Below are positions 35,022-43,858 of a stretch of DNA of 64,000 bases, piece after piece. Location of the stretch: contig JAZSIU010000017.1 in NCBI GenBank assembly GCA_045533955.1, positions 1 to 64,000 on the forward strand, given 5' to 3'. This DNA comes from HGM04593 sp045533955 (GTDB lineage Bacteria > Bacteroidota > Bacteroidia > Bacteroidales > Bacteroidaceae). The notes beneath the pieces were generated by a model. That model was given only the letters and a program-made list of their open reading frames with translations. It ran no database searches and had not been told where the DNA came from. The translations under genes and the position numbers were made by a program. Every line of letters begins with the position of its first letter. The first letter of the stretch is position 1.

Positions 35022-36617
35022 ATGGAGGAATTTGAACTTATTGCCAAGACTTTTCAGGGACTCGAAGAGGTGTTGGCGCAGGAATTGACTGATTTAGGAG
35101 CCAATAATGTACAGATTGGCCGTCGTATGGTCTCTTTTACGGGCGACAAGGCTCTTATGTATAAGGCTAACTTTTGCCTTAGGACAGCCGTGCGTATTCT
35201 AAAGCCTATTCTTCATTTTAAGGCTTCGGACGCCGATGAGGTTTATAATGTTATAAAGAGTGTTGAGTGGAGCGAGTATCTCGATAGTAATTCTACATTC
35301 TCGGTCGATTCGGTGGTTTATAGCGACGTGTTCCGCCATTCAAAATTTGTGGCCTATCGTGTCAAGGATGCCATTGCCGATTATTTCAACGAGCGCGAGG
35401 GACGCCGTCCGTCGGTGCGTCTGAACAATCCCGACCTTATCTTTCACATACATATTGCTCACGAGGAGTGTACGCTGGCTTTCGATAGCTCGGGCGAGTC
35501 GTTGCATCGTCGCGGATACCGCGTCGAGACGGGTGCTGCGCCCATAAACGAGGTACTTGCGGCGGGAATGATTCTGCTCACAGGCTGGAGGGGCGAGTGC
35601 GACTTTATCGACCCTATGTGTGGCTCGGGTACGCTGCCCATCGAGGCTGCGCTCATTGCTCGCAATATTGCTCCGGGCGTGTTCCGTCAGAGCTATGCGT
35701 TTGAAAAGTGGAGAGACTTTGACGAGGAACTTTTTCGCTCGATTTTCGACGACGACTCGGCCGAGCGTGAGTTTAACCACAAGATTTACGGATACGACGT
35801 TGACGGCCGTATGGTGGCCTGCGCGCGTCGCAACGTAAAGTCGGCTATGATGGGCGATATTGTCTCCATCGAGTGCCGCGACATTAAGGATTTTCAAGAG
35901 CCTGCCGAGCGTGCTGTGATGGTGGTGAATCCTCCCTACGGCGAGCGTCTCGTCTCGGATAACCTGCTCGAGGTATATAAAGAATTAGGCAGCCGCCTTA
36001 AGCACGCTTTTCAGGGTAACGAGGCTTGGGTGATAAGCAGTAGCTACGATTGTTTCGACCAGATTGGTCTGAAGGCCTCGGCGCGAATTCCTCTTTTCAA
36101 CGGCGACCTCGACTGCGAGCTTCGTAAATACGAACTTTTTCAGGGAAAATACAAGGGCTTCCGCGACGAGGGCAATATGCTGAAGAAGGATTTTGCACCG
36201 CTCAAGAGAAAATCGCGCCTAACGGGGCTTGATGGCGAGCAGAGGGGAGCGACTCGTGCATCGGTCGATGGCGACGCCCCCGACAGTGATGCTTCGATGC
36301 GTCGTCGCCGCGAGCTCGAATCTTATTTTAAGACACGCACGGCACAGCGCGTAAAGGCCGATAGAAAGGAGCGTGCGGGTGAGGCTTCCGAAAGAGAGGA
36401 GCGTCGAGGCGGTGAGAGCCGCAATAATAGAAGCGGCGAGCCTCGGACGGCAGCACCCCGAAGCAATGTGCGCGGATGGGGTGGCGAGGATAATAAACCC
36501 CGCGAACGTCGCCCGCGTCCCACGGGCGAGCGTCGAGGCTCGGCAGCAGGCGGCCGTCCTTTCCTCAAAGGGGGCAAGCGTGGCGGCACAGGCAAGGGCG
36601 GCCGAAACAAGGAGTAA
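35022..36617 (+). CDS. rlmL: THUMP-domain 23S rRNA (guanine-N2) methyltransferase, RlmL-type, with basic tail
   Basis: 531 aa. Seen: N-terminal THUMP domain (about 45-150), SAM-binding FIDPMCGSGTLPIEAAL, and the N2-guanine catalytic motif NPPYGERL. The C-terminal ~130 residues (about 400-531) are Arg/Gly/Glu-rich, low-complexity and end GGKRGGTGKGGRNKE. RlmL alone, without the RlmK half found in E. coli. The frame is open to 34959, but MEEFELIAKTFQGLEEVL at 35022 is the family start. The tail resembles the head of the pseudouridine synthase at 29792. Confidence 0.93.
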   Translation: MEEFELIAKTFQGLEEVLAQELTDLGANNVQIGRRMVSFTGDKALMYKANFCLRTAVRILKPILHFKASDADEVYNVIKSVEWSEYLDSNSTFSVDSVVYSDVFRHSKFVAYRVKDAIADYFNEREGRRPSVRLNNPDLIFHIHIAHEECTLAFDSSGESLHRRGYRVETGAAPINEVLAAGMILLTGWRGECDFIDPMCGSGTLPIEAALIARNIAPGVFRQSYAFEKWRDFDEELFRSIFDDDSAEREFNHKIYGYDVDGRMVACARRNVKSAMMGDIVSIECRDIKDFQEPAERAVMVVNPPYGERLVSDNLLEVYKELGSRLKHAFQGNEAWVISSSYDCFDQIGLKASARIPLFNGDLDCELRKYELFQGKYKGFRDEGNMLKKDFAPLKRKSRLTGLDGEQRGATRASVDGDAPDSDASMRRRRELESYFKTRTAQRVKADRKERAGEASEREERRGGESRNNRSGEPRTAAPRSNVRGWGGEDNKPRERRPRPTGERRGSAAGGRPFLKGGKRGGTGKGGRNKE

Positions 36618-36707
36618 ACATAATAAATTAACAACAGGGCCCGTGGGCGGCCGAATAGTAAAGAGTAATATTCGGTTGCCACGAGGAACCGCAACAAAAA
36701 TAGAACA

Positions 36708-37976
36708 ATGAAAATATTGCTTTTAGGCAGCGGTGGACGCGAGCACGCACTCGCTTGGAAAATTGCGCAGAGCGCAAAGGTCGAGAAACTTTACATTGCC
36801 CCCGGAAACGCCGGAACATCGGCCGTGGGACAAAATGTCGCAATCTCGGTGTGTGATTTTGAGGCAATAGCAGCTTTTGTCCTCGAGAATGGTGTCTCAA
36901 TGGTGGTAGTGGGTCCCGAGGACCCATTGGTAAAGGGAATATACGACTATTTCAAGAGCGACGAGCGCTTGGCACACGTTGCTGTCATCGGCCCCTCGCG
37001 CGAGGCTGCACAACTCGAAGGAAGCAAGAGCTTTGCCAAAGATTTTATGCAACGCCACAATATTCCCACTGCGGCCTATAAGGCTTTTGACGGTACGCAG
37101 ATTGAAGAGGCTTATAAGTTCCTCGAAGGGCTGAAGGCTCCCTACGTGCTCAAGGCCGATGGTCTGTGCGCCGGAAAAGGTGTGCTCATATTGCCCACGC
37201 TCGACGAGGCAAAGGCTCAGCTCAAGGATATGTTCGATGGTATGTTCGGCAGCTCATCGGCGACGGTGGTTATAGAGGAATTCCTCGATGGAATAGAGTG
37301 TTCGGTGTTTGTGCTCACCGATGGAAAGGATTATGTGTTGCTGCCCGAGGCTAAAGATTATAAACGCATAGGCGAGGGTAACACAGGGCTTAACACCGGT
37401 GGAATGGGCTCAATATCGCCCGTGCCCTTTGCCGACGAGCAGTGGATGAAGAAGGTGGACGAGCGCATCGTGCGTCCCACGGTCGAGGGTCTTGCTGCCG
37501 ACGGCCTGCTCTACAAGGGCTTTATCTTCTTCGGCCTAATAAACGTCGGGGGAGAACCTATGGTAATTGAGTATAATGTACGTATGGGCGACCCCGAGAC
37601 CGAGTCGGTGATGCTGCGTCTGCGTAGCGACATCGTCGAGCTCTTTGAAAAGGTTGACACCGGCACACTCGCGGGTACAACCGCCGAGTTTGACGAGCGC
37701 ACAGCCGTGTGTGTGATGCTTGTGTCAGGCGGATACCCCGAGGCTTACTCTAAGGGCTACGAAATGACGGGATTTGAGAAGGTCGAGGATAGCATTCTGT
37801 TCCACGCGGGAACGAAAATAAAGGATGGTAAAGTGGTTACCGCCGGCGGACGTGTACTTGCTGTATGCTCGTATGGCAGCAGCCGTGCCGAGGCGCTCGA
37901 AAAGTCGTTCCGCTCGGCTAATGTAATTGATTTTGAGAAGAAATATTTCAGAGGAGATATAGGCTTTGATTTATAA
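36708..37976 (+). CDS. purD: Phosphoribosylamine--glycine ligase
   Basis: 422-aa ATP-grasp enzyme of purine synthesis. Seen: N-terminal GSGGREHALAWK, ATP-grasp core KADGLCAGKGV, signature RMGDPETES. Length typical. The next gene begins inside its 3' end, so translation of the membrane protein is probably coupled. The 90-bp gap after the methyltransferase has no terminator, so co-transcription is possible. Confidence 0.98.
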   Translation: MKILLLGSGGREHALAWKIAQSAKVEKLYIAPGNAGTSAVGQNVAISVCDFEAIAAFVLENGVSMVVVGPEDPLVKGIYDYFKSDERLAHVAVIGPSREAAQLEGSKSFAKDFMQRHNIPTAAYKAFDGTQIEEAYKFLEGLKAPYVLKADGLCAGKGVLILPTLDEAKAQLKDMFDGMFGSSSATVVIEEFLDGIECSVFVLTDGKDYVLLPEAKDYKRIGEGNTGLNTGGMGSISPVPFADEQWMKKVDERIVRPTVEGLAADGLLYKGFIFFGLINVGGEPMVIEYNVRMGDPETESVMLRLRSDIVELFEKVDTGTLAGTTAEFDERTAVCVMLVSGGYPEAYSKGYEMTGFEKVEDSILFHAGTKIKDGKVVTAGGRVLAVCSYGSSRAEALEKSFRSANVIDFEKKYFRGDIGFDL

Positions 37977-38952
37977 TAACGGAAATTCGCTCCAACGACA
38001 GTTTGTTACCGGCAGATATACGCTGGCGCTTTTATTGGGTGGCGCGGCGATGTTGTGGTTGGCAGGGGTGATGGGCGAGATTGCCTTTGGCGGTGTCGGC
38101 CCGCGCTCCTTTTGGAGTGGTTTTCTGCCTCTTTGGATTGAGGAGGCTCTTGCCTTTGGCGTTTATGTGGCAGCTGCTTTGCTGCTTAACTCTTTTGTTA
38201 TTATCGAGGGGCGTACGCCGTGGCTGGGCGGCCTTTTTGTGTGGCTGGCGGCTTGTAATCTGACGTTGCACGGCAATCTGACGCTGGCGCTGTCGGTGCC
38301 GGCATTGTTGCTTCTGTTGGCGCTGCTTACGGCGTGTCATCCGCGCGAGAATGTGCAGCGGTGGGTCTATGCGGCGTTTGCGCTTTTTGCAACGGCGGCT
38401 CTTTTTGTCCCGCAGTTTGTTTATTTGTTGCCTCTGTACTTTTTATTTATGTCGATGACAGGGACAATGGGTACAAGGAATCTCCTTGCGGCTCTGTTGG
38501 GGTTGCTCACCCCTCTGTGGATGCTCTTTGGGATGATAATCATCGTTCCGGGATTCTCTTTTTTGGGACAGATGCTGAAGGATGCCTTTGCGGGGTTGTT
38601 GCAATTTTCCTTTGTGGTGCCTCGGCCTAATATTCTACTCCCAATGGCGATAGAGGCTGTTGTTACGCTGTGGGCTGCGGCTGTTTTTTCACGTTGTCCC
38701 AGCCCGGCAAAGCCGCTTATGCGTCGTGTGCTCTCGTTGTTCATCTATATGAATATCTATTTATGGGTGCTTGCGTGGCTGCTTGACGACTGTGCCCTGA
38801 TTTTCTATGTGTGGCGTCTGCCGGGAGTGGCGCTGCTGGTGGCATATATCTTCTCGCTAAGGTTTACGAAATTTTATAATATCTGTTTTTGGATATTGGC
38901 TGTAATGTCAATTGTTGTTGCTTTGTTTAATGTTTGGTTATGGATTTTTTAG
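37966..38952 (+). CDS. Conserved multi-pass membrane protein (probable TTG start)
   Basis: About 328 aa with eight or more hydrophobic helices and few charged residues. No catalytic motif seen. The best start is a TTG at 37966 that overlaps the purD stop, because the following NSLQRQFVTGRYTLALLL looks like a plausible cytoplasmic N-terminus; the first ATG is at 38050, inside the first helix. Its end overlaps the next gene by 13 bp, so the chain purD - membrane protein - DedA-like gene is compact. Function unknown. Confidence 0.75.
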   Translation: MIYNNGNSLQRQFVTGRYTLALLLGGAAMLWLAGVMGEIAFGGVGPRSFWSGFLPLWIEEALAFGVYVAAALLLNSFVIIEGRTPWLGGLFVWLAACNLTLHGNLTLALSVPALLLLLALLTACHPRENVQRWVYAAFALFATAALFVPQFVYLLPLYFLFMSMTGTMGTRNLLAALLGLLTPLWMLFGMIIIVPGFSFLGQMLKDAFAGLLQFSFVVPRPNILLPMAIEAVVTLWAAAVFSRCPSPAKPLMRRVLSLFIYMNIYLWVLAWLLDDCALIFYVWRLPGVALLVAYIFSLRFTKFYNICFWILAVMSIVVALFNVWLWIF

Positions 38953-39407
38953 TTGACTTTCTTAGTTCTTACGGCTATTTGGGAATGGGAATTATGGCCT
39001 TTCTATCGGGGTCGGTGCTGCCTCTGACGAGTGAGGTTCTGATGATAATTCTTATGGGAATGGGGCTGAACACTTTTGGCCTTGTGCTTGTTTCTACCAT
39101 TGGTAATACAATAGGAGGAGTTACTTGTTATTATACGGGTCGCATTGTTTCGAAAGAGCGTGTGGCACGATTCTTCAGGGTGTCGGACAGGCGTATGCAT
39201 CAGGCTGACAGGATTATAAACAGGTACGGCTACTGGGCATCGTTCCTCTCTTTTGTTCCGCTTATAGGCACGGCTATACTGCTTACTTTGGGTGTTATGC
39301 GTGCCGATACTCTAAAGGTTACGGCTATTATGATGCTGGGAAAATTCTTGCGTTATCTGCTTGTGGGACTTTCGTACGTGGGCTTTGCGGGGCTTTTCTC
39401 GTTCTGA
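38940..39407 (+). CDS. DedA/YqaA-like (VTT domain) membrane protein
   Basis: 155 aa with four to five helices. Seen: the VTT/SNARE-associated pattern: FLSGSVLPLTSEVLMI at the re-entrant loop, NTIGGVTCYYTGR (G-N-x-x-G..), and FVPLIGTAILLTLGVMR. Family members act in membrane lipid flipping or homeostasis. The TTG at 38934 is an alternative start, but the ATG at 38940 (MDFLVDFLSSYGYLG) fits better. It overlaps the membrane protein before it by 13 bp and precedes znuA by 18 bp. Confidence 0.88.
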   Translation: MDFLVDFLSSYGYLGMGIMAFLSGSVLPLTSEVLMIILMGMGLNTFGLVLVSTIGNTIGGVTCYYTGRIVSKERVARFFRVSDRRMHQADRIINRYGYWASFLSFVPLIGTAILLTLGVMRADTLKVTAIMMLGKFLRYLLVGLSYVGFAGLFSF

Positions 39408-39425
39408 TGAAAAAAAGAGAATAAT

Positions 39426-40241
39426 ATGAGGTTCGGGGTTGTTCTTTTGTTTGTGCTTTTCGCTGCCGGCTGCTCGTCGCCGGGCGATGAGCATCTGCGC
39501 TCGCTTACTGTTACCACCGAGCCTTACAGATTCGTGGTCGAAGCGGTTGCGGGCGATGCTTGGAGGGTGAATACTCTTGTGCCTCGTGGAGGCGACCCCG
39601 AGACTTTCGACCCTACTGTGCGCGATATTATGTCGTTGAGCAATAGCCGGGCCTATTTTATGGTCGGCGGGCTGGGGTTCGAGGATGCTTGGCGGGAAAG
39701 AATTGCCGGGATGTTTTCTGCGTTGAAGCTCGTCGATACCTCTGAGGGGATTGTGCGCGAGGGTGGCGACCCGCATCTGTGGTGCTCGCCCGATAATATG
39801 ATGCTTATTGCCGATAATGTGTGCGGGGCTCTTTGTAGTGTGGATAGTGCGGGGGCCGAGGGCTATCGCGCCCGTCGCGATAGTCTGAACGTGAAAATTG
39901 CCGAGACGCATCGGCTGATTAAGGCGCGTCTGGACACTCTCGAGACTCGTTCTTTTGTTGTTTTCCATCCTACGCTCACCTATTTTGCGCGCCTCTACGG
40001 GTTGCAGCAGTTGGCAATTGAGGAGGAGGGAAAAGAGCCCTCGGCAGCGCATATAAAGGCTGTTATCGACACGGCACGCAGCAAGGGGGTTGCTCTGGTG
40101 TTTGTGCAGCGTGAGTTTGACAGTAAGAATGCAATTACCGTTGCTCGCGAGATTGGTGCAAGGGTTGTTACTATCGACCCTTTGAGTTACGATTGGCACA
40201 CTGAGTTTCTGAAAATTGCCGATGAAATGGTGAAAGAATAG
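39426..40241 (+). CDS. znuA: Zinc/manganese ABC transporter substrate-binding lipoprotein
   Basis: 271 aa. Seen: lipoprotein signal with FAAGC (Cys 16), ZnuA-type fold with RGGDPETFDPT, GDPHLWCSPDN, VVFHPTLTYFARLYG and DPLSYDW. Three expected metal-ligand positions can be placed: two His (DPHLW, VFHPT) are present, whereas the first, usually His in DPHTF, is Glu (DPETF). The znuC-like ATPase follows, but no znuB permease adjoins. Cluster I solute-binding protein of the A-1 group; metal inferred, not shown. Confidence 0.88.
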   Translation: MRFGVVLLFVLFAAGCSSPGDEHLRSLTVTTEPYRFVVEAVAGDAWRVNTLVPRGGDPETFDPTVRDIMSLSNSRAYFMVGGLGFEDAWRERIAGMFSALKLVDTSEGIVREGGDPHLWCSPDNMMLIADNVCGALCSVDSAGAEGYRARRDSLNVKIAETHRLIKARLDTLETRSFVVFHPTLTYFARLYGLQQLAIEEEGKEPSAAHIKAVIDTARSKGVALVFVQREFDSKNAITVAREIGARVVTIDPLSYDWHTEFLKIADEMVKE

Positions 40242-40264
40242 TGGTATCCACACACACGCAGACT

Positions 40265-40927
40265 ATGATAAAGTTCAGAGATGTCTCATTTTCGTATGGC
40301 ACGGCGCCGCTGCTCGAGAGGGTGAACCTCGAGATTGGGCGCGACGATTTTCTTGTAATTGTCGGTGCAAACGGCTGCGGAAAGACTACGCTGCTGAGGC
40401 TCATTATGGGGCAGTTGCGTCCCTCGTCGGGGACAATTGTGCGCAGCGAGGAGGCTACCATTGGTTATCTGCCGCAATATTCCCGCATAGACAAGGCTTT
40501 CCCTATGACGGTGCGCGAGGCAGTCTCGCTGGGGCTTGTCGATAGAGGGAATATGTTCAACCCTTTCGCCCGTTGCGAGGCTGCACGGGTCGATGAGGCT
40601 ATGGAGCGTTTGCAGGTGGCGCATCTTGCGCGTAAGGGGGTGGGCGAGCTGAGCGGAGGCGAGCTACAACGCGTGCTTTTGGCGAGGGCTGTTGTGTCGC
40701 GTCCGGCGCTGTTGATTCTGGACGAGCCATCGACCTACCTTGATGCCGTCTCACAGGAGCGTATGTATGGTCTGCTGAGTAAACTGAACGGCGACTGTGC
40801 CATTGTGCTTGTGGAACATAATGTGGGGGCGCTGCGCTCCCGGGCCTCGCTTATGGCTTTTGTCGATAGGGGCGTGAGGGTGGAAAAATGCATCGCCGAG
40901 GCTCCTTTTCGCTATGAGGGTGAGTAA
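40265..40927 (+). CDS. znuC: Metal ABC transporter ATP-binding protein
   Basis: 220-aa ATPase. Seen: Walker A GANGCGKTTLL, Q-loop GYLPQYSRID (YxPQ is typical of the Zn/Mn family), signature LSGGELQRVLLARA, Walker B LLILDEPSTYLD, H-loop LVEHNV. A GTG at 40241 could extend it by 8 residues and would overlap the znuA stop by 1 bp; I prefer the ATG (MIKFRDVSF). No permease gene follows; the next gene is an unrelated LTA-synthase-like gene with its own promoter. Confidence 0.9.
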   Translation: MIKFRDVSFSYGTAPLLERVNLEIGRDDFLVIVGANGCGKTTLLRLIMGQLRPSSGTIVRSEEATIGYLPQYSRIDKAFPMTVREAVSLGLVDRGNMFNPFARCEAARVDEAMERLQVAHLARKGVGELSGGELQRVLLARAVVSRPALLILDEPSTYLDAVSQERMYGLLSKLNGDCAIVLVEHNVGALRSRASLMAFVDRGVRVEKCIAEAPFRYEGE

Positions 40928-40944
40928 TTATTGCTCCCGATTCT

Positions 40945-40975
40945 TTTGTTTGTCCCCTATAAAAGAGTAATTTTG
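40945..40975 (+). promoter_or_regulatory. Promoter of the LTA-synthase-like gene at 41089
   Basis: TTTG at 40945-40948, 19-bp spacer, TAATTTTG at 40968-40975, giving a ~105-nt leader. Confidence 0.7.
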
Positions 40976-41088
40976 CAACGTGCGGCCCGATTGTGCCTCG
41001 ACAACGAATGTGTAGGTTGTGGGAATTTTAACAGTCTTAAAAATTATAAGCCCAATTTAAAACAGAAACACAAAATCTACTATCTGCG

Positions 41089-43029
41089 ATGAGAAAAGAG
41101 AAGAATATATTGACGGCTCTTGTGTGCAACGTCCTTTTGGCCTATTTTGTGCTTGCAGTGTGCCGTCTGCTGTTCGTGGTTGTCAACTACGACATTTATG
41201 CCGAAGGGCTCTCCTCGGCGCAATTATGGCTTATGGCTAAGGGTGCGCTTCGCTTCGATACGTCGGCTGTGTGTTATCTGAATATTCCGTATATTGTTGC
41301 GCTTCTTCTGCCGTTGCACGTTAGGGAAGGGGCTGCTATGCAGGCCATCGCCCGTTGGTTGTTTGTTGTGTGCAACGCCGTTGGTGCGATTGCCAATTTG
41401 TGCGATATTGTCTACGTGCCCTTTGGCGGACGACGTACAACGTGGTCGTTGTTCTCGGAATTTTCTAACGAGGGTAATTTGGGCAAGGTGGTAGCAGTGG
41501 AGCTTGTGGCTCATTGGTATCTTGTGCTTGCGGCAGTTATTATAATATGGCTTCTTTGGAGATTATATACTACTGCGCATAAGAGCTATAATTTATCTGT
41601 TTATTATGTATCGCACGTGGCGCTGCTGGCGGCGGTTGCTCCGCTGATTGTCTTTGGCATACGCGGGGGCGTGGGACGTACGGTGCGTCCCATAAGCCTT
41701 AACGATGCCAATGAATATATTGCATCGCCTGCACAGGCTGCCATTGTGCTGAATACTCCCTTCTCGATGATTCGAACAATAGGAAAAAATCCTTTTGTCG
41801 AGGTGAATTTCTTCGATGAAAAGGAACTTAATGAGATTTTCAGCCCTATACACGAATATTCGGTCGACACAGCCTCGGTGCGCAAGAATGTGGTGGTCTT
41901 TATTGTCGAGAGTTTCGGAAAAGAGTATATAGGGGCTTTTAACCCTCATCGTGCCGAGCCTTCGCTCACGCCCTTCCTCGACTCGCTCATTGCGGTGAGC
42001 CACACTTATGCCCGCTCCTATGGCAACGGCCGCAAGAGTATTGACGGAATGCCATCGGTACTCTCGGGTATTCCTATGTTCGTCGAGCCTTTCTTTGTAA
42101 CGCCTGCCTCGCTGAACAGGGTGAGCGGAATTGCGGGCGAGCTTGCAACTGAGGGTTATCACACAGCCTTTTTCCACGGTGCGCCCAACGGCTCTATGGG
42201 CTTTCAGGCCTTTGCCAAAGCTACCGGCTTTAAAGAGTATTATGGACAGGACGAGTATAATGCGATGTACCCGGGCAACGACGATTTTGATGGCTCTTGG
42301 GCTATTTGGGACGAGCCTTTCTTTAAATTCTATGCCGAGACGATGAACACTCTGCCGCAGCCTTTTGTTGCTTCAATGTTCAGTGCATCGTCGCATCATC
42401 CGTTTGCAATTCCCCGGCAGTATGCCGATGTTTATAAGGAGGGAAAATCGCCTATCCACAAGTGCATACAATATACCGATAATGCTCTGCGAGGCTTTTT
42501 TAACAAGGCTCGTGGCGAGGAGTGGTTCAAAAATACTCTTTTTGTGATTACTGCCGACCACTCGAGCTTGTGTCTCGACCAATATTATAATACCTCGGCG
42601 GGAATTTTCGAGGTTCCGATAATATTCTACGACCCCTCGGGCGAGCCGCCTTTTGCTCCCGGGGTGGATAGTGTGCGCATTGCACAGCAGATTGACATTA
42701 TGCCGACCGTGCTCGATTATGTGGGTTATTCGCATCCGTTTCTCGCATACGGCAAGAGCCTCTTGCGGGTGGCTCCCGAGGATAGTTACGCCGTTAATTG
42801 GATAAGTGGACAGTATCAGTATTTTAAGGACGATTATCTGCTTATCTTCGACGGTGCAAAGAGCACGGCGCTTATGAATATTCGCGAGGATAAGATGCTG
42901 CAAAATAATCTTATAGGGAAGGCTGCCGGCGAACAGCAGATGCTTATGGAACGCAGCCTGAAGGCTATTATACAGGATTATATGGCACGTATGCTGGGTG
43001 ATAGGTTAGTGCCGGCGAACGATAAATAA
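41089..43029 (+). CDS. LTA synthase-like membrane sulfatase/phosphotransferase
   Basis: 646 aa. Seen: five N-terminal transmembrane helices (about 10-195), then an alkaline-phosphatase-superfamily domain: VVVFIVESFGKEYIG (metal Glu), YGNGRKSIDGMPSVLSG (nucleophile region), HGAPNGSMGF, FVITADHSS (metal Asp-His). The nucleophile position carries Ser, where LtaS has Thr. Family enzymes transfer phosphoglycerol or phosphoethanolamine groups; a true lipoteichoic acid is not expected here, so the substrate is unknown. Separate from the second paralogue at 43859. Confidence 0.88.
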   Translation: MRKEKNILTALVCNVLLAYFVLAVCRLLFVVVNYDIYAEGLSSAQLWLMAKGALRFDTSAVCYLNIPYIVALLLPLHVREGAAMQAIARWLFVVCNAVGAIANLCDIVYVPFGGRRTTWSLFSEFSNEGNLGKVVAVELVAHWYLVLAAVIIIWLLWRLYTTAHKSYNLSVYYVSHVALLAAVAPLIVFGIRGGVGRTVRPISLNDANEYIASPAQAAIVLNTPFSMIRTIGKNPFVEVNFFDEKELNEIFSPIHEYSVDTASVRKNVVVFIVESFGKEYIGAFNPHRAEPSLTPFLDSLIAVSHTYARSYGNGRKSIDGMPSVLSGIPMFVEPFFVTPASLNRVSGIAGELATEGYHTAFFHGAPNGSMGFQAFAKATGFKEYYGQDEYNAMYPGNDDFDGSWAIWDEPFFKFYAETMNTLPQPFVASMFSASSHHPFAIPRQYADVYKEGKSPIHKCIQYTDNALRGFFNKARGEEWFKNTLFVITADHSSLCLDQYYNTSAGIFEVPIIFYDPSGEPPFAPGVDSVRIAQQIDIMPTVLDYVGYSHPFLAYGKSLLRVAPEDSYAVNWISGQYQYFKDDYLLIFDGAKSTALMNIREDKMLQNNLIGKAAGEQQMLMERSLKAIIQDYMARMLGDRLVPANDK

Positions 43030-43042
43030 TAAATATAGAATT

Positions 43043-43819
43043 ATGGCTACAATAATATTCCCCTCGCCTATTTTCGGGCCGGTGCACAGCCGCCGTCTGG
43101 GCGTGTCGCTGGGCATCAATCTGTTGCCGGGCGATGGAAAAGTGTGTACTTTTGACTGTATCTATTGCGAGTGCGGCTTTAACGCGACGCATCGCAGCCG
43201 TAGCGCTCTGCCCACGCGCGAGGAGGTGCGCGAGGCACTCGAGAGGCAGTTGCTGAGGATGAAGGACGAGGGTACGGCTCCCGATGTTCTTACCTTTGCG
43301 GGCAACGGCGAGCCTACGATTCATCCGCGCTTCGGCGAGATTATCGACGATACAATTGCCCTGAGGGATAAATATTTCCCCGCAGCAAAGGTCAGTGTAC
43401 TGAGTAACGCAACGCTCATAGGCCGTCCCGCTGTGTTCGAAGCGCTTAAAAAAGTGGATAATAATATTCTGAAGCTCGACACCGTCTCGGCCTCGTATAT
43501 TGCGCGTGTCGATAGGCCCAACGATGCTTATAAACTCGAGGATATTATCGAGTGTATGAAGGCTTTTAAGGGCAGCCTCGTCGTTCAGACAATGTTTATG
43601 AAGGGCTCGGCAGGCGGAGTGAGTGTCGATAATACGGGCGACGAATATGTGCTTCCGTGGATTCAGACGGTAAAGGCTATTGCTCCGCGCGAGGTGATGA
43701 TATATACCATAGACCGCGAGACGCCGCAGGAGGGGCTGCTGAAAGCTTCGCCCCAAGAACTCGACCGCATTTTGGCGCTGCTCTTGAACGAGGGGATAAA
43801 AGCAACGGCATCATACTAA
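43043..43819 (+). CDS. Radical SAM protein (COG0731-like)
   Basis: 258 aa. Seen: radical SAM Cys motif CTFDCIYC (CxxxCxxC), SAM-binding GNGEPTIHPRF, then DTVSASYIARVDRPN. The 'SPIFGPVHSRRLGVSLGIN' start is typical of the COG0731 group, related to wyosine-base TYW1 enzymes but lacking the flavodoxin part. Substrate unknown. It lies between the two LTA-synthase-like genes and its stop codon lies inside the bidirectional terminator. Confidence 0.88.
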   Translation: MATIIFPSPIFGPVHSRRLGVSLGINLLPGDGKVCTFDCIYCECGFNATHRSRSALPTREEVREALERQLLRMKDEGTAPDVLTFAGNGEPTIHPRFGEIIDDTIALRDKYFPAAKVSVLSNATLIGRPAVFEALKKVDNNILKLDTVSASYIARVDRPNDAYKLEDIIECMKAFKGSLVVQTMFMKGSAGGVSVDNTGDEYVLPWIQTVKAIAPREVMIYTIDRETPQEGLLKASPQELDRILALLLNEGIKATASY

Positions 43820-43853
43820 AGAAGGCGCACCTATGTAGGTGCGCCTTCTTTAG
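43816..43853. terminator. Bidirectional terminator, convergent genes
   Basis: Perfect 18-bp stem CTAAAGAAGGCGCACCTA / TAGGTGCGCCTTCTTTAG with a 2-nt loop. It includes the stop of the radical SAM gene and lies 5 bp from the end of the minus-strand gene. Confidence 0.9.
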
Positions 43854-43858
43854 TATTC

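Noticed and set aside
36323..36697. 124-codon Pro/Arg-rich minus-strand ORF
   Set aside because: Antisense of the Arg/Gly-rich methyltransferase tail.
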